Counted from the stretch's first letter, positions 28,521 to 38,134 are shown. The stretch: DNA of 64,000 nucleotides from Burkholderia sp. D-99 (GCF_011605345.1 NZ_JAAOXM010000005.1:124001-188000), one strand, 5' to 3'. Program-made: numbers and translations. Notes: generated from the sequence alone by a model not told the origin.

Positions 28521-29927
28521 TCATTCAAGTGTGCTGTTGTTGCGCAGTGCATCCATCTGCCGCGCCTTCGCCTTGTCGATGAGCGTCTTCGCCGGACGGT
28601 TGCCGGGCTCGATCGCAAGGACGCTTTCCGCTGTCGCGACGGCCTTGTCGTACTGGCCGCGCGACAGGTCGCCCTGCGCGCGTTTCAGCAGGCCGTCGAC
28701 GGCGGGCGATGCAGGGTTGGCCGCCGTAGAGGGGCGCACGGGCGGTGTAGGGCGCGGCTTGCTGCGCGATGCGTCCGCAACGGCGGCAGGTGCAGGCGGC
28801 GCGGGCGTGTCGTCCTGCAGTTTCGCGAAGGGCGACGTTTGCTGTGCGTTCGCAGAGGCCGGCGCCGTGTTCGACGACGGTGCTGTCGCGGGTGCGGAAG
28901 CCGTCGCGACATTCGTGACGACGGCCGGGCCCGACGCGGGCGAGGTCGTGGCTGCGGCGGCGGTGGCCGTATCGATCGGCGCGGACGCTGGTGCGTCGGC
29001 CGGCGTCGTCGCAACGACCGCGCTGGCGGTGACGGAGCTCGCGTCTGCAATGTCGGATGCGGCGTTGGCCGTGACGGCCGGAACCGCGGATGCGACGACG
29101 GGTTCGGGCGTTGCGGGTGTGCTCGCCTGGCGGCCGTGCCACCAGAATGCGCCGCCCGCGCAGGCGACGGCGACCGCGACGCCCGCTGCAATGATCTTGA
29201 GTTTTGCCGACGGATCGTCGTTCGTCGTCGCGGGCTGTGTGATCGGCCGGGGTACCGCGTCGGATTCCGGACGCATGGGTTCGGCCGACGCCGGCGGGGT
29301 ATCGGCATCCGGTACGTCTTGAGATTCGGCAACTGCTTCGACGGCGTTCATTTCGTCGGCGGAGAGCGCCGCGTCGATGCTTGCCGATGCACCCGCAGGC
29401 CCGGACTGCACATCGGTGACGACGGGCGCGACATGCGATGCAGCGGCCGCGTTGCCTCGATGGTCCGCCGCTGCCGTGTGCGTGGCGTTTGCCGCAGTGT
29501 CGTGCGATTGCAGCGGTGCGCTCGCGCGACCAGATTCCGGATCGGCGATGCTCGCGACGTGCGGGATTTCATTCGGGGTGGTGTTCGCCGCCGGTGATTC
29601 GACGTCGATATCCGTTTGCGCACTTTGTGCGTTTGCGATGCCGTGCGCGGGCTCGTGAGCCGATTCCGCGGCCGCGTATGCGGGTTGCCGTGCCGACTCG
29701 GCCGGCGGCGCGGGCACATCGATGTCGATCGCGCCAACGTCGTTCGCGGATGCGACGGGCGTCCCGCACTTGTTGCAGAAACGCTGGTTTGGCGTCAGAA
29801 GGGCATGGCAGCCCCGGCATGGTGTGCCGGCCGCTTCGTTACGGGTGGCCGCAACCGGTGTTCCGCATTGCCTGCAGAACTTGAGACCGCCGGGCAGATC
29901 GGTCCCGCAGTGGGTACACGCAGTCAT
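28521..29927 (-). CDS. Double zinc-ribbon, single-TM protein with C-terminal TPR-like repeats
   Basis: A 468-residue protein with four parts: two N-terminal zinc ribbons (CTHCG/CRQCG and CRGCH/CNKCG, residues 4-57); a long low-complexity Ala/Ser/Pro region; a transmembrane helix at about 240-260 (KLKIIAAGVAVAVACAGGAF); and a C-terminal TPR-like helix pair (LLKRAQGDLSRGQYDKAVAT). The compositionally simple middle (about 60-230 and 265-390) suggests a flexible spacer. First gene of the operon, beginning a same-strand unit of three. Not a known family to me. It could tether an envelope complex or sense zinc or redox state; both are guesses. Confidence 0.7.
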   Translation of the reverse strand: MTACTHCGTDLPGGLKFCRQCGTPVAATRNEAAGTPCRGCHALLTPNQRFCNKCGTPVASANDVGAIDIDVPAPPAESARQPAYAAAESAHEPAHGIANAQSAQTDIDVESPAANTTPNEIPHVASIADPESGRASAPLQSHDTAANATHTAAADHRGNAAAASHVAPVVTDVQSGPAGASASIDAALSADEMNAVEAVAESQDVPDADTPPASAEPMRPESDAVPRPITQPATTNDDPSAKLKIIAAGVAVAVACAGGAFWWHGRQASTPATPEPVVASAVPAVTANAASDIADASSVTASAVVATTPADAPASAPIDTATAAAATTSPASGPAVVTNVATASAPATAPSSNTAPASANAQQTSPFAKLQDDTPAPPAPAAVADASRSKPRPTPPVRPSTAANPASPAVDGLLKRAQGDLSRGQYDKAVATAESVLAIEPGNRPAKTLIDKAKARQMDALRNNSTLE

Positions 29928-31496
29928 AATTCAGTAATCCTCTTCGTTTTGTCGATCGACGTGAGGGTGCCGTGCGGGCATGCGCACGTTTGTCGAATCG
30001 CGGGATGGCGGCGTACCGGACGCGTGCTACGAAGGCGCGCGACGCGGAACGGGCCGCTCAGCGCGGGATATCAGTCGGAATCGGGACGGCCGCACAGGAA
30101 GTGCGGCGTAGAGAAGAAGAGATCCGGCCGACGTGAATTGGCACGTACGGCCCAACGGATCCGGATGCCCCGGTATTGAATGGCGAGTTCAAGCTTTCCC
30201 CGTTTCAGTCGCCAGGTTGAATCCGGCAGACTGTTTTCATTATTTCGATTGATAATACAAATGGTCTTATGCAGCGGATATTACACTGAAATTACAAGGT
30301 TTTGCCATCCGCCAATCGTGTGACGGGGCGTGCTGTCGTACGCAAAACTGACCGGATGCGCCGATCGTGACGAGGCGGCTGCAACGAGATCCTGCGTCGA
30401 TCGGAGGGCGCGGCAGGTTGCGTGGCCGCTGGCCTTGCGCCCGGTGCTCGACTGACAGATGCTGACCGGTAGTTCGCGTCCGACCGCAAGTGGCGTGTCG
30501 ATCAACGACCGACATTGACCCGAGGAACGCCCTGGCCGTGCCGCAGCCGGCGCCCGCGATGTCGCAGGGCCCGCGCATCACCGTCATCCAACCTGCTGTT
30601 CGCCGCGCGCATCGCGAGCGCCAGACCGTGCGCCGGGCGTGGCAGGCGGCAAGTTCGTCCCGGCGCACGTAACTTCACCGACTGACTGCGCGTGATAGAC
30701 GAAGCCCGCGACCTCGGCGCTCGTCATCGCCCGGCCGCTGTAGGCACGCTCGGGTTTGCCGCGGGCCCCGGGGGATATTGTGGTCCTTCGGAATGGCCTC
30801 CAGTACCGCTGGCCGCGGCGTCAAGCAGGTCCGGGCGGCCAGCCGCTCGCGCAGCGCGGGGCGGCCGGGCTTCGGCATGTCCGGGCAGGCAGCAGCGCAC
30901 GGTTTTCATCTTCATGTCGATGCCGACGGCAGGGCGCGCGTCTAACCCGGTGCGTGATGAAGTCCTCCACAGCGTGCCGTTCGGCATCGTACGTGGGCAG
31001 CGGACATGTGCCCACGGGCCCGCCCTTCATGAAGTTCGACGCGGTGTTGATGTATTTGGCGACCTACATGGACATCGACGCTTCGCAGAGGGTTTCCACG
31101 AACAACTACGGGCGGAAATCCGTCGCGACCGCGCCATACGCGGAGTAGGCATCGCGTTCTTCCTCGATCGGACCGGCTCATCGAAGCCTTTCGCTGGCGC
31201 GAAGGCGTTGGGAAGTTTCTCCCCGTGCGACCGCCCGAAGCCCTTCTCGCAGATACGCCAGGGTGCTGCCTGCGGCCGAGGTGCCGGACAGGATCGGTCG
31301 CGAGTGCCGGGGCGTTGCAACAGGCGAAGCGTTTCCTGGGTAATCGCAGGTGCTCCGAGTACCCGCCGGGATCACGCGCATTCTGATCGACGACGAGACT
31401 TCGGACGGGCATCGGCCTCGATGCCGATGTACCGGAGCGCGCTGTATGGGATCGGCGTGACGGTGGGGTGGCATAAGCCGCACGCGGCGGGCGGCG
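29928..31496. other. 1.6 kb region without an intact gene
   Basis: Includes the likely promoter of the zinc-ribbon operon in an AT-rich patch near 30230-30300. From about 30680 to 31480 the minus strand shows short coding-like stretches in different frames (for example PYSALRYIGIEAD, NFMKGGPVGTCPLPTYDAERHA and RAMTSAEVAGFVYH) separated by stops and frameshifts. This looks like a decayed gene or genes. I could not name the ancestral family. Confidence 0.4.
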
Positions 31497-32621
31497 TCAA
31501 TGCGAGAACGGTAGTGACGCCTCCGGCCGTGCCTGCGGGTTCACGATCGATGCACCGGCGCGGCCCACGAGCACTGTCGCGGCGTTCTCGACGGCCTGCC
31601 GTGCCGCCGAGCGTATCGCGCTTCCTGTCGTGCCGGCAATGTGCGGGCTCAGCAAGGCTCTGTCGATCCCGACAAGCGGCGACGAGAACCGTGTCTTTTC
31701 CAGCGCGAAGGTATCGATCGCGGCACCGGCAATCGGGCTGTCCGGGCTGGACAGGGCATCCGCGAGGGCTTGTTCATCCACTAGGCCGCCGCGCGCCGTA
31801 TTGATGAGAACTGCGCCGTGCTTCATGCAGTCCAGTTCACGTGTGCCAATCAGATGGCGCGTCGCCGCGGTCAGCGGCGCATGCAGCGACACGACGTCGG
31901 CGTCCTCGAGCAACGCGTCGAGCGTTTCCTTGCGCTCGATGTGAAGCGTGGCTGCCAGTTCCTCCGTGAAGCGCGGAGAACCGTATCCGATTACGCGCAT
32001 GCCGAGCAGTTGTGCTTTAGCGGCAAACCGGCGAGCGATGTTGCCGATGCCGACCAACCCGAGCGTGAGGTCCGGCATTTCGGACGCAACCGGGCCCGCA
32101 TTCGATTTCGCCCAGACGCCGCCGTGGCTCGCGGTGTCGTAGGCGACGATCCGGCGTGTCAGCGCCAGCATCTGGCCGAGCGCAAACTCCGCGACGGCGT
32201 TGGCGTTGGAGCCGGGTGTATTGGTGACGAGCACGCGTTGCCGGGTGGCCGCGGCGATGTCGATGTGGTCGACGCCGACGCCGGCCTGGCTGATCACCGA
32301 AAGCGGGTGCCGCAACGTGTGTGCGGTGGCGCCCTCGATCAGCGCGCGGTCGATCGGCACATTGGCGCGCGTTTTCAACACCGCGTGACCGATGCCGTCC
32401 TGGATCAGGGCATCAAGCACCGACGCCGGCTCGAAAGCGTCGAAATCGGCGTAGGACAGCCGCTCTCCATAGTGCTGCCGGACGGCGTCTCGCTCCGGCA
32501 CGTTTCTCAGGTTCAACGTGACGACGAATCCGTGGTCGAGGAACGCATTCATCTCGTCGAAGAGCAGCGGCCCGGGCGATGCATCGACCACGAGCGCGCG
32601 AGCAAGGAAGGATGCAGTCAT
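31497..32621 (-). CDS. D-isomer-specific 2-hydroxyacid dehydrogenase
   Basis: A 374-residue NAD-dependent dehydrogenase of the PGDH/FDH superfamily. The Rossmann motif LGLVGIGNIARRF and the catalytic set are visible: Arg in NTARGGLVDE, a downstream acidic residue in the IDTFALEKTRF segment, and His in LSPHIAGTTGSA. The N-terminal 100 residues are unusual for the family in length and sequence. The family reduces 2-oxoacids to D-2-hydroxyacids or the reverse. It overlaps the upstream cysteine-motif gene (ATGA). It is the last gene of an operon that diverges from the PEPC-like/exporter/BKACE operon. Confidence 0.88.
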   Translation of the reverse strand: MTASFLARALVVDASPGPLLFDEMNAFLDHGFVVTLNLRNVPERDAVRQHYGERLSYADFDAFEPASVLDALIQDGIGHAVLKTRANVPIDRALIEGATAHTLRHPLSVISQAGVGVDHIDIAAATRQRVLVTNTPGSNANAVAEFALGQMLALTRRIVAYDTASHGGVWAKSNAGPVASEMPDLTLGLVGIGNIARRFAAKAQLLGMRVIGYGSPRFTEELAATLHIERKETLDALLEDADVVSLHAPLTAATRHLIGTRELDCMKHGAVLINTARGGLVDEQALADALSSPDSPIAGAAIDTFALEKTRFSSPLVGIDRALLSPHIAGTTGSAIRSAARQAVENAATVLVGRAGASIVNPQARPEASLPFSH

Positions 32622-33025
32622 GGGTGTTGTCCGAGCGGGGCGTCAACGATCAGATTCGCGTCGAGTGCGCGAATACGCCGGTCGACGAAGTAACCGCCGC
32701 CTTCCATATAGCGGAGAAATACGCGACTGCATGCGACGCATTCGGAAACCGTGCAGCGGTTGTATGGAAAGTAGCGTGGTGCGATCGGGGCCGTCTCGGA
32801 CCAGTAACGCGTGCCGGCAGGATGAAACTCGGCGTAGGACGCCTCCTCCGGATCTCCGTCGATCAGGGTTCCGATGTCGCGCAACTGGGTGTCCGGCAAC
32901 GAAAGCGGCATGCTTTGCCAGCCTGCGGCCACAGTCCCCCGGCATGTGCACGGATGGCCCGAATCTGGTGCGCGCGTCGCCAGCCGATCGAGATCGGTGC
33001 TCGTCAGAAGAGGGAGGGCCGTCAT
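32618..33025 (-). CDS. Small conserved protein with cysteine motif
   Basis: A 135-residue protein without a known family assignment by me. Candidate metal-binding cysteines are C26 and C28 (HPCTCRG) and the cluster CTVSECVAC near residues 90-98, within a conserved-looking region FPYNRCTVSECVACSRVFLR followed by Tyr/Gly-rich and DRRIRALD segments. I recall similar proteins in other beta-proteobacteria with the same APRYFPYNRC and VDRRIR blocks. A metal-binding or redox partner role is a guess. Start and stop overlap the neighbouring genes by four bases each, so it is translationally locked into the operon. Confidence 0.6.
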   Translation of the reverse strand: MTALPLLTSTDLDRLATRAPDSGHPCTCRGTVAAGWQSMPLSLPDTQLRDIGTLIDGDPEEASYAEFHPAGTRYWSETAPIAPRYFPYNRCTVSECVACSRVFLRYMEGGGYFVDRRIRALDANLIVDAPLGQHP

Positions 33026-33192
33026 ACGGAACTCATTCCGTCGCTCAGATAGCCGCGGAGCAGGGCCTCGATGACATCCGTTTCCGTCACGCGGCTCCCC
33101 TGCAATACGGATTGCTGTACCGCGTACAGCTTCAGTTTCTGGGCAAGGTCGTATGGCAGCCGGAAATTCTTTTGCACCATCGTCGTCGACAT
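33022..33192 (-). CDS. Short ribbon-helix-helix-like protein
   Basis: The preferred start is ATG at 33192, giving 56 residues: a basic strand (VQKNFRLPYDLAQKLKLYAV) followed by helices ending in VTETDVIEALLRGYLSD. This is the layout of ribbon-helix-helix (CopG/MetJ-like) DNA-binding proteins. A longer 90-residue version from 33294 adds a sequence without family character. Being the first gene of the operon, it could autoregulate the AT-rich divergent control region. The stop overlaps the next gene's start (ATGA). Confidence 0.6.
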   Translation of the reverse strand: MSTTMVQKNFRLPYDLAQKLKLYAVQQSVLQGSRVTETDVIEALLRGYLSDGMSSV

Positions 33193-33864
33193 CTTCCGTC
33201 CTGACGAGTCGATCGGTTTAGAGGAGAGTATCGGTGCAGCAATATCACGTTCGAGATTCACGTTTTGGCCCCGTAAAAAATGAATCGATTCCAATGGATT
33301 TGGTGCGCTTTCATTTCATATTGCTTTCAATTGGAGATTGTCCGGGAGGGCTTGCACTGAAATGGTGCCCTCTCTGTTGTATGTGGAAAAACTGCAGGTC
33401 AGTCGACGATCGTGCGGATAAATCGTATTGGGGATGGTGGCTTCTGTCAATTGCGCGGTGCTTTATATCAAATCCAATAGTCGATATGAAGAGGATTCGG
33501 GCGTTGTTCCGACGCCTGGTGTGGGCTCGGAATGAAATGACGGGGCGAATATGGCTGCCGCTCTCTCCGGTCGAGCCGGTTGTCCGTCGGAGTGCGGCGA
33601 TGGGCTTGGTACGGAAGTGTCGTAAAGCACCAGGGAAGGGATTATCGATGGCGGCTGTCCGTGTCCCCTGAACGCTCGTCGTTCGCTAATTTCACGATTA
33701 ATTTATAGATTAATAAATTTATATATTGATATATAGATATATATTGTTTTGCAAAATTTGTGGAGTTAATTTTTCCCGTGTGTTAGTTTTCCCTTAATGG
33801 TTTTTACGCGGTGGGGTGCCGAATAAATTCGGCTCGGGATGGAAGCTATTTAAACGGGTGAATC
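33193..33864. promoter_or_regulatory. Divergent control region with very AT-rich segment
   Basis: About 670 bases between two diverging operons, with no convincing gene. From roughly 33684 to 33800 the sequence is dominated by A and T with repeated TTAAT, ATATAT and TATAGAT elements and partial palindromes, in sharp contrast to the surrounding high GC. This is a likely site for promoters of both operons and for binding by the RHH-like protein or by an H-NS/MvaT-type silencer. No single -35/-10 pair is asserted. Confidence 0.5.
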
Positions 33865-36561
33865 ATGACTGCTGACAATTTGCAGCTCCAAGGGTATTTC
33901 TGCGACGATTTGTCGATTGAACATATCGTCAAGCCGCGAGAGATGTTTGCGCGGCTATGGTTTGCGTTCGAGGAAATCGTGAGAAGCGACGAGAGAAATA
34001 TTCATTGCCGACGGGCGCTTCAGGATATTCGAGCATTTGATTTCTTGCGCGGCAAGAATGCGCAGCTCGTCGAACAGGTTGGCCGTGATTTCTTCACGCT
34101 GAAGGAACCCGACGAGCGCCGCACGCTGGTGAAAGCGCTGCTCGTCAAGCAACTTCTCACCGAGGTCGCGTTGCGAGCATCGGTCGTGCTGCACGACAGT
34201 GGCCAAGCGGATGCCGATTCGCCCGGTGTGCCGGGCGACTGGGCAAGGGCGCCGGAGAGCGTGCGGTTGAACCTCGGCATTCTCAGCAAGGAAACCGAGC
34301 AGCTCCGTTTCGGCGTGGTAAAGGCGTTGCAGGCACTGGAAACGCTGGTCGAGCGCGAGGCGCCCGCCGCGGCTGTCGACGTGGCGTTGCGCGAGCTCTG
34401 GGACGCCGTATGGGACGAGGTCGACGGTACCGATACCGATTTCCAGATTCTCTACGCGCATTGCCTCTACGATCACCTGCCGCGCGCGACGCGCGAATTG
34501 CGCGAGCGGCTGGAGGCGGCAGCCGGCAAGCCGGTCGAACTCGGTGCGTGGCTTCATCCGTTTACCTGGCTCCATGCGGACAAGGACGGAAGGCCATACG
34601 ACACGAACGCACACACGGCCAGGCTCGTCCTGGCGATGGAGGATGCGGTGCGCGGACGCTATCACGAAGATCTCGCGGCCCTGCTCGATGCCTATCCAGG
34701 TGATGCGAGCCTCGGCGAGGCGCTGCGGCGGCTGGATCGTGCCGAATCCGATGCCTTCGAGGAACCGGCCGAACTGTTGCGGCTCGTCGAGGATTCGCGT
34801 GCACGCGGCGACGCGCGCTTCGATGCCCTCGTGCTGCGAATCAACACGTTCGGTTTCTTCTTCGCGAAGCTCGAGTTCAGGGAGAACGCGGGGATGTTCG
34901 ATGCGGTGCTCGACGAGATTGTCGCGCCGGAGGTGGTTGGCGCTACGCTCGGGTGCGCGCCGGGTCGTTACGCGGCGCTCGATACGCGCGACAAGGTTCG
35001 TCTGCTCACGGATCTGCAGGACGGGAGCAGCGAGCGGCGTCCGGCCGCGATCTGGCAGGCATATCGGCAGAAGACCGACGCCGAATTCGATGCGAAGCGG
35101 CAGCAGTATCAACATGGCGACTATCTCGAGCTGCTGAAGGCCGACCCGGCTTACATTCGAATGTTCGATGCGCGCACGACGGTCGAGCGTTTCGAAATGA
35201 TCCGGGACGGCGTCGAGCGCATGCCGATCCACGGCATCGCCGAATCGGACGGCATCGACGGTCCGCTCGCTGTCCTGTTTTTTATGGAAGTTGCCGGTCT
35301 GCGTAACGGCATCGACGTCGCGCTGCAACCCGAGGACATCCACGGCGCGGAGACGACGCTCGCGAATATTCGCGAGCTTTACGAGAATCCCGTCTACAAG
35401 ACCCATCTGCGGTTGCGTGGCGCAAGGCAGTACATCACGTTCGGGCCGAGCGACACGGGCAAGCAGGGTGGCAAGGCGATGCACAAGGCCAATATGCGGA
35501 TCGCGAATCTGCATCAGGCCATCGCCGCCGAGCACGGGGTGGAGGCGGTGCTTCATGTCATCCTCGGCCACGAGCACGCGCGCTGCAACGGTCCGGTCGA
35601 CGAGGCGATGCGCGAATACGGCGCGCTCGACAGCGGGGAAACGCGTTTCATGATGGCCGGTTGCGCAGAAATGCGAAGTCATCTGTTGACGCCCGAACGA
35701 ACCGTCGATTGCCTGAAGTCGTTGTTCAACATGCATCTCGATGCACGTCGATCACACGCGTCTCCTGCCGAACTCGAACGCGAGCGAGGATTCTGGACGA
35801 GCATCGTGCACCGTTACCAGAAGACCTTCTTCGCGCATCCGGCGCTGCCGAATCTGCTGAAAGTGCTGGCTCGTTTCGATGTCGTCGGCGCGACTGCGAA
35901 AGGCACGCGGCCGCCGTCGCGGATCTTCAACATCCAGAACTTCGAATCACGCCCGGACGCGATTCGGGCGATACCCTGGACGCGCGCGCTGCTCGTCGGC
36001 GGCATTCACAGCGAACTGATCGGCGCCGGAATGCTGGCCGACGAATCGCCCGCACGTCTGGCGAACACGTGCCGCGCGAATCGGTCGTTCGGCGCCTACG
36101 TGAAGAACATTGCCTATGCGCTCGCCCGCACGGACATGGATTGCGCGTGGCTCACGGTGCTCGGCGAAATCCCGGGCCGCGAAGCCGTCGAACGATGGAG
36201 CGCGGAGCTGGGCGAGGGAATCGACGAGCCGGCACATCGAATGCTCGCGGCGCTCCATGTCGAGGTCGTGCGCGCGAAGCGCTTCGTCTACAAGGCGCTC
36301 AACGGCCACGAACCTTATGACGACGCGTGGAGCCTCGCCGCGATCACACTGCTCGCCCCTTGGCCGGGGCTCCAGCAGGAAGTGGCGTGGAAGGAGGACA
36401 ACCTGCGCATCTACCGGCTGCTGTTAGCTTACTTGCGCCGCGCTCCGGGCTTCCTGCGTTCCGATGCCGTACACGATTTCTATAGCGGATTGCTCGCGGC
36501 CGCCAATACGGACACGGGCATCATGCATCCGCACGCCGTCGACGCCATGGGCTGGTATTGA
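33865..36561 (+). CDS. Divergent PEP carboxylase homologue
   Basis: An 898-residue protein, the length of bacterial PEP carboxylase (about 880). Alignable family landmarks are WLHADKDGRPYD (235-246, corresponding to the WIGGDRDGNP segment), FFFAKLEFREN (331-341, with the Arg of the DIRQES motif), and FGPSDTGKQGG (526-536, matching the SDSAKDAG segment with its Asp and Lys). However, the N-terminal HPTE motif with its catalytic His is not seen, and the GRGGSIGRGG loop is replaced by GHEHARCNG at 568-576, removing its arginines and glycines. A changed reaction, or a lost one, is likely. It is followed by an exporter and a BKACE gene. It might carboxylate or otherwise act on a PEP-like substrate; that is inference. 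Confidence 0.72.
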   Translation: MTADNLQLQGYFCDDLSIEHIVKPREMFARLWFAFEEIVRSDERNIHCRRALQDIRAFDFLRGKNAQLVEQVGRDFFTLKEPDERRTLVKALLVKQLLTEVALRASVVLHDSGQADADSPGVPGDWARAPESVRLNLGILSKETEQLRFGVVKALQALETLVEREAPAAAVDVALRELWDAVWDEVDGTDTDFQILYAHCLYDHLPRATRELRERLEAAAGKPVELGAWLHPFTWLHADKDGRPYDTNAHTARLVLAMEDAVRGRYHEDLAALLDAYPGDASLGEALRRLDRAESDAFEEPAELLRLVEDSRARGDARFDALVLRINTFGFFFAKLEFRENAGMFDAVLDEIVAPEVVGATLGCAPGRYAALDTRDKVRLLTDLQDGSSERRPAAIWQAYRQKTDAEFDAKRQQYQHGDYLELLKADPAYIRMFDARTTVERFEMIRDGVERMPIHGIAESDGIDGPLAVLFFMEVAGLRNGIDVALQPEDIHGAETTLANIRELYENPVYKTHLRLRGARQYITFGPSDTGKQGGKAMHKANMRIANLHQAIAAEHGVEAVLHVILGHEHARCNGPVDEAMREYGALDSGETRFMMAGCAEMRSHLLTPERTVDCLKSLFNMHLDARRSHASPAELERERGFWTSIVHRYQKTFFAHPALPNLLKVLARFDVVGATAKGTRPPSRIFNIQNFESRPDAIRAIPWTRALLVGGIHSELIGAGMLADESPARLANTCRANRSFGAYVKNIAYALARTDMDCAWLTVLGEIPGREAVERWSAELGEGIDEPAHRMLAALHVEVVRAKRFVYKALNGHEPYDDAWSLAAITLLAPWPGLQQEVAWKEDNLRIYRLLLAYLRRAPGFLRSDAVHDFYSGLLAAANTDTGIMHPHAVDAMGWY

Positions 36562-36676
36562 CGCGCCTTCGGCGTCCGTCGCGATCGGCCACGCCGCCGC
36601 CCGTCGCTCGTGGGGAACGAGCGGATTCGCGGGCGGTACATTTCACGTCGCAACGCTTTCTCCGGAGATACGCGTA

Positions 36677-38134
36677 GTGAACCAACAGGATACTGGCCGC
36701 AATGGAGCCGCCCCGGGGGTATTGTCGCGGCATGCGCGACTTGTCCCGTTCGTCGTCGCGTGTGCGTTCTTCATGGAGCAGCTCGACAGCAGCGTCCTGT
36801 CGACAGTACTGCCCGTGATCGCCGCCGATTTCGCGATGACACCGCTGCGGTTGAATCTTGCGATCACGAGCTATCTCCTGAGCGTAGCGGTGTTTATTCC
36901 GGCAAGCGGTTGGGTGGCCGATCGGTTCGGAACGCGAAAGGTTTTCTGTGCTTCGTGCGTACTGTTCACCCTCGGCTCGGTCGCATGCGGAGCGGCGCAC
37001 ACGCTGCCTGAACTCGTCGCCGCCCGGATCGTGCAGGGTGCCGGCGGCGCGCTGGCCATTCCGGTCGGCCGGCTCATCCTGCTGCGAGCATTTCCGGCGT
37101 CGCAGTACATCCGTGCGATGAGCTACGTCACCATCCCGGCGCTGGTCGGCCCGGTCGTCGGGCCGCTGGTCGGCGGTGCGATCGCGACTTATGCATCATG
37201 GCGATGCATCTTCTACATCAATTTGCCGGTCGGACTCGCTGGCGCCATCCTGGCATGGCGTTACCTCGACGACGAACCGGGAAGGCCGCGCGAGCCGCTC
37301 GACTTCCCCGGCTTCGTGCTGTGTGCGGCGGGACTCGGCGCACTGCAGACGGGGTTCGAGTCGGTACATCGCCACGCCGGCAATTCGCCGGCAACGGCCG
37401 GGGTGCCGGTCGCCGCGTTTCTCGCGGCGGCGGCCTGCATGGTGCTCTATGCACGGCATATGCCGCGACATGCGAATCCCATCGTCGACCTGCGCCTGTT
37501 CCGCGAGCGCGGTTTCCGGATCGGGACGCTGGCGGGTGGCTTGTGCCGCGTGAGCCTCGGGGCGACACCGTTCCTGTTGCCGCTCTACCTGCAAACCGGC
37601 TTCGGGCTTTCGCCAATCGAATCGGGTTCGTTGACGTTCCTGATCGCCGCCGGGTCGATCGGACTCAAGACGACCGTGACGATCATCAGCGCGCGGTTCG
37701 GCTTGCGCAGCATTCTGTGTGCGAACGGTGTGCTGCTGGGCGCACTGACGATGAGCCTGTCGGCGCTCTCTTCAGTGACAGCGCACTGGATCCTTGCATT
37801 GCTCTTCTGCGTCTACGGTTTTTTGCGTTCGTTGCAGTTCACCACGATGAATGCGCTTGCCTATGCCGACCTGCCGCACGCGATGCAGAGTCAGGGGACG
37901 ACACTCGGCGGCATCGCCCAACAGCTGTTTCCGAGTTTCGGCGTCGCCGTGGCAACGACGTTGCTGTCGGCGCTTGCTGGGGACCACGGCCTTCCCGGCC
38001 CGCGCGACTTCTCCGTCGTTTTTCTGGTACTCGGCCTGTTTCCCGTCGTCGCCGCCGTCTGGTTCGCACGCCTTGCCGCCAGCGACGGCGCGGCAGCGAG
38101 CGGACATCGACGCACGGCGTCGTCGCCTTCGTAA
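36677..38134 (+). CDS. DHA2-type MFS exporter (14-TM)
   Basis: A 485-residue EmrB/QacA-type proton-driven exporter. It has 13-14 hydrophobic segments, motif A in GWVADRFGTRKVF and the D-L/I motif DSSVLSTVLPVIAADF in helix 1. GTG at 36677 is chosen because GGAG lies ten bases upstream; the longer frame runs back into the PEPC-like gene. It is separated from the PEPC-like gene by 115 bases and from the BKACE gene by 26. Position between two enzyme genes suggests export of their product or relief from it. Confidence 0.9.
   Translation: MNQQDTGRNGAAPGVLSRHARLVPFVVACAFFMEQLDSSVLSTVLPVIAADFAMTPLRLNLAITSYLLSVAVFIPASGWVADRFGTRKVFCASCVLFTLGSVACGAAHTLPELVAARIVQGAGGALAIPVGRLILLRAFPASQYIRAMSYVTIPALVGPVVGPLVGGAIATYASWRCIFYINLPVGLAGAILAWRYLDDEPGRPREPLDFPGFVLCAAGLGALQTGFESVHRHAGNSPATAGVPVAAFLAAAACMVLYARHMPRHANPIVDLRLFRERGFRIGTLAGGLCRVSLGATPFLLPLYLQTGFGLSPIESGSLTFLIAAGSIGLKTTVTIISARFGLRSILCANGVLLGALTMSLSALSSVTAHWILALLFCVYGFLRSLQFTTMNALAYADLPHAMQSQGTTLGGIAQQLFPSFGVAVATTLLSALAGDHGLPGPRDFSVVFLVLGLFPVVAAVWFARLAASDGAAASGHRRTASSPS

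Noticed and set aside
27782..29884. Plus-strand frames opposite the zinc-ribbon operon (for example 28338-29597)
   Set aside because: Low-complexity Arg/Gly frames with no motif. The minus strand has lipobox, TM helices, zinc ribbons and good ribosome-binding sites.
33234..33671. 145-codon plus-strand frame upstream of the PEPC-like gene
   Set aside because: No recognised motif, no ribosome-binding site noted, and it lies in the divergent control region.
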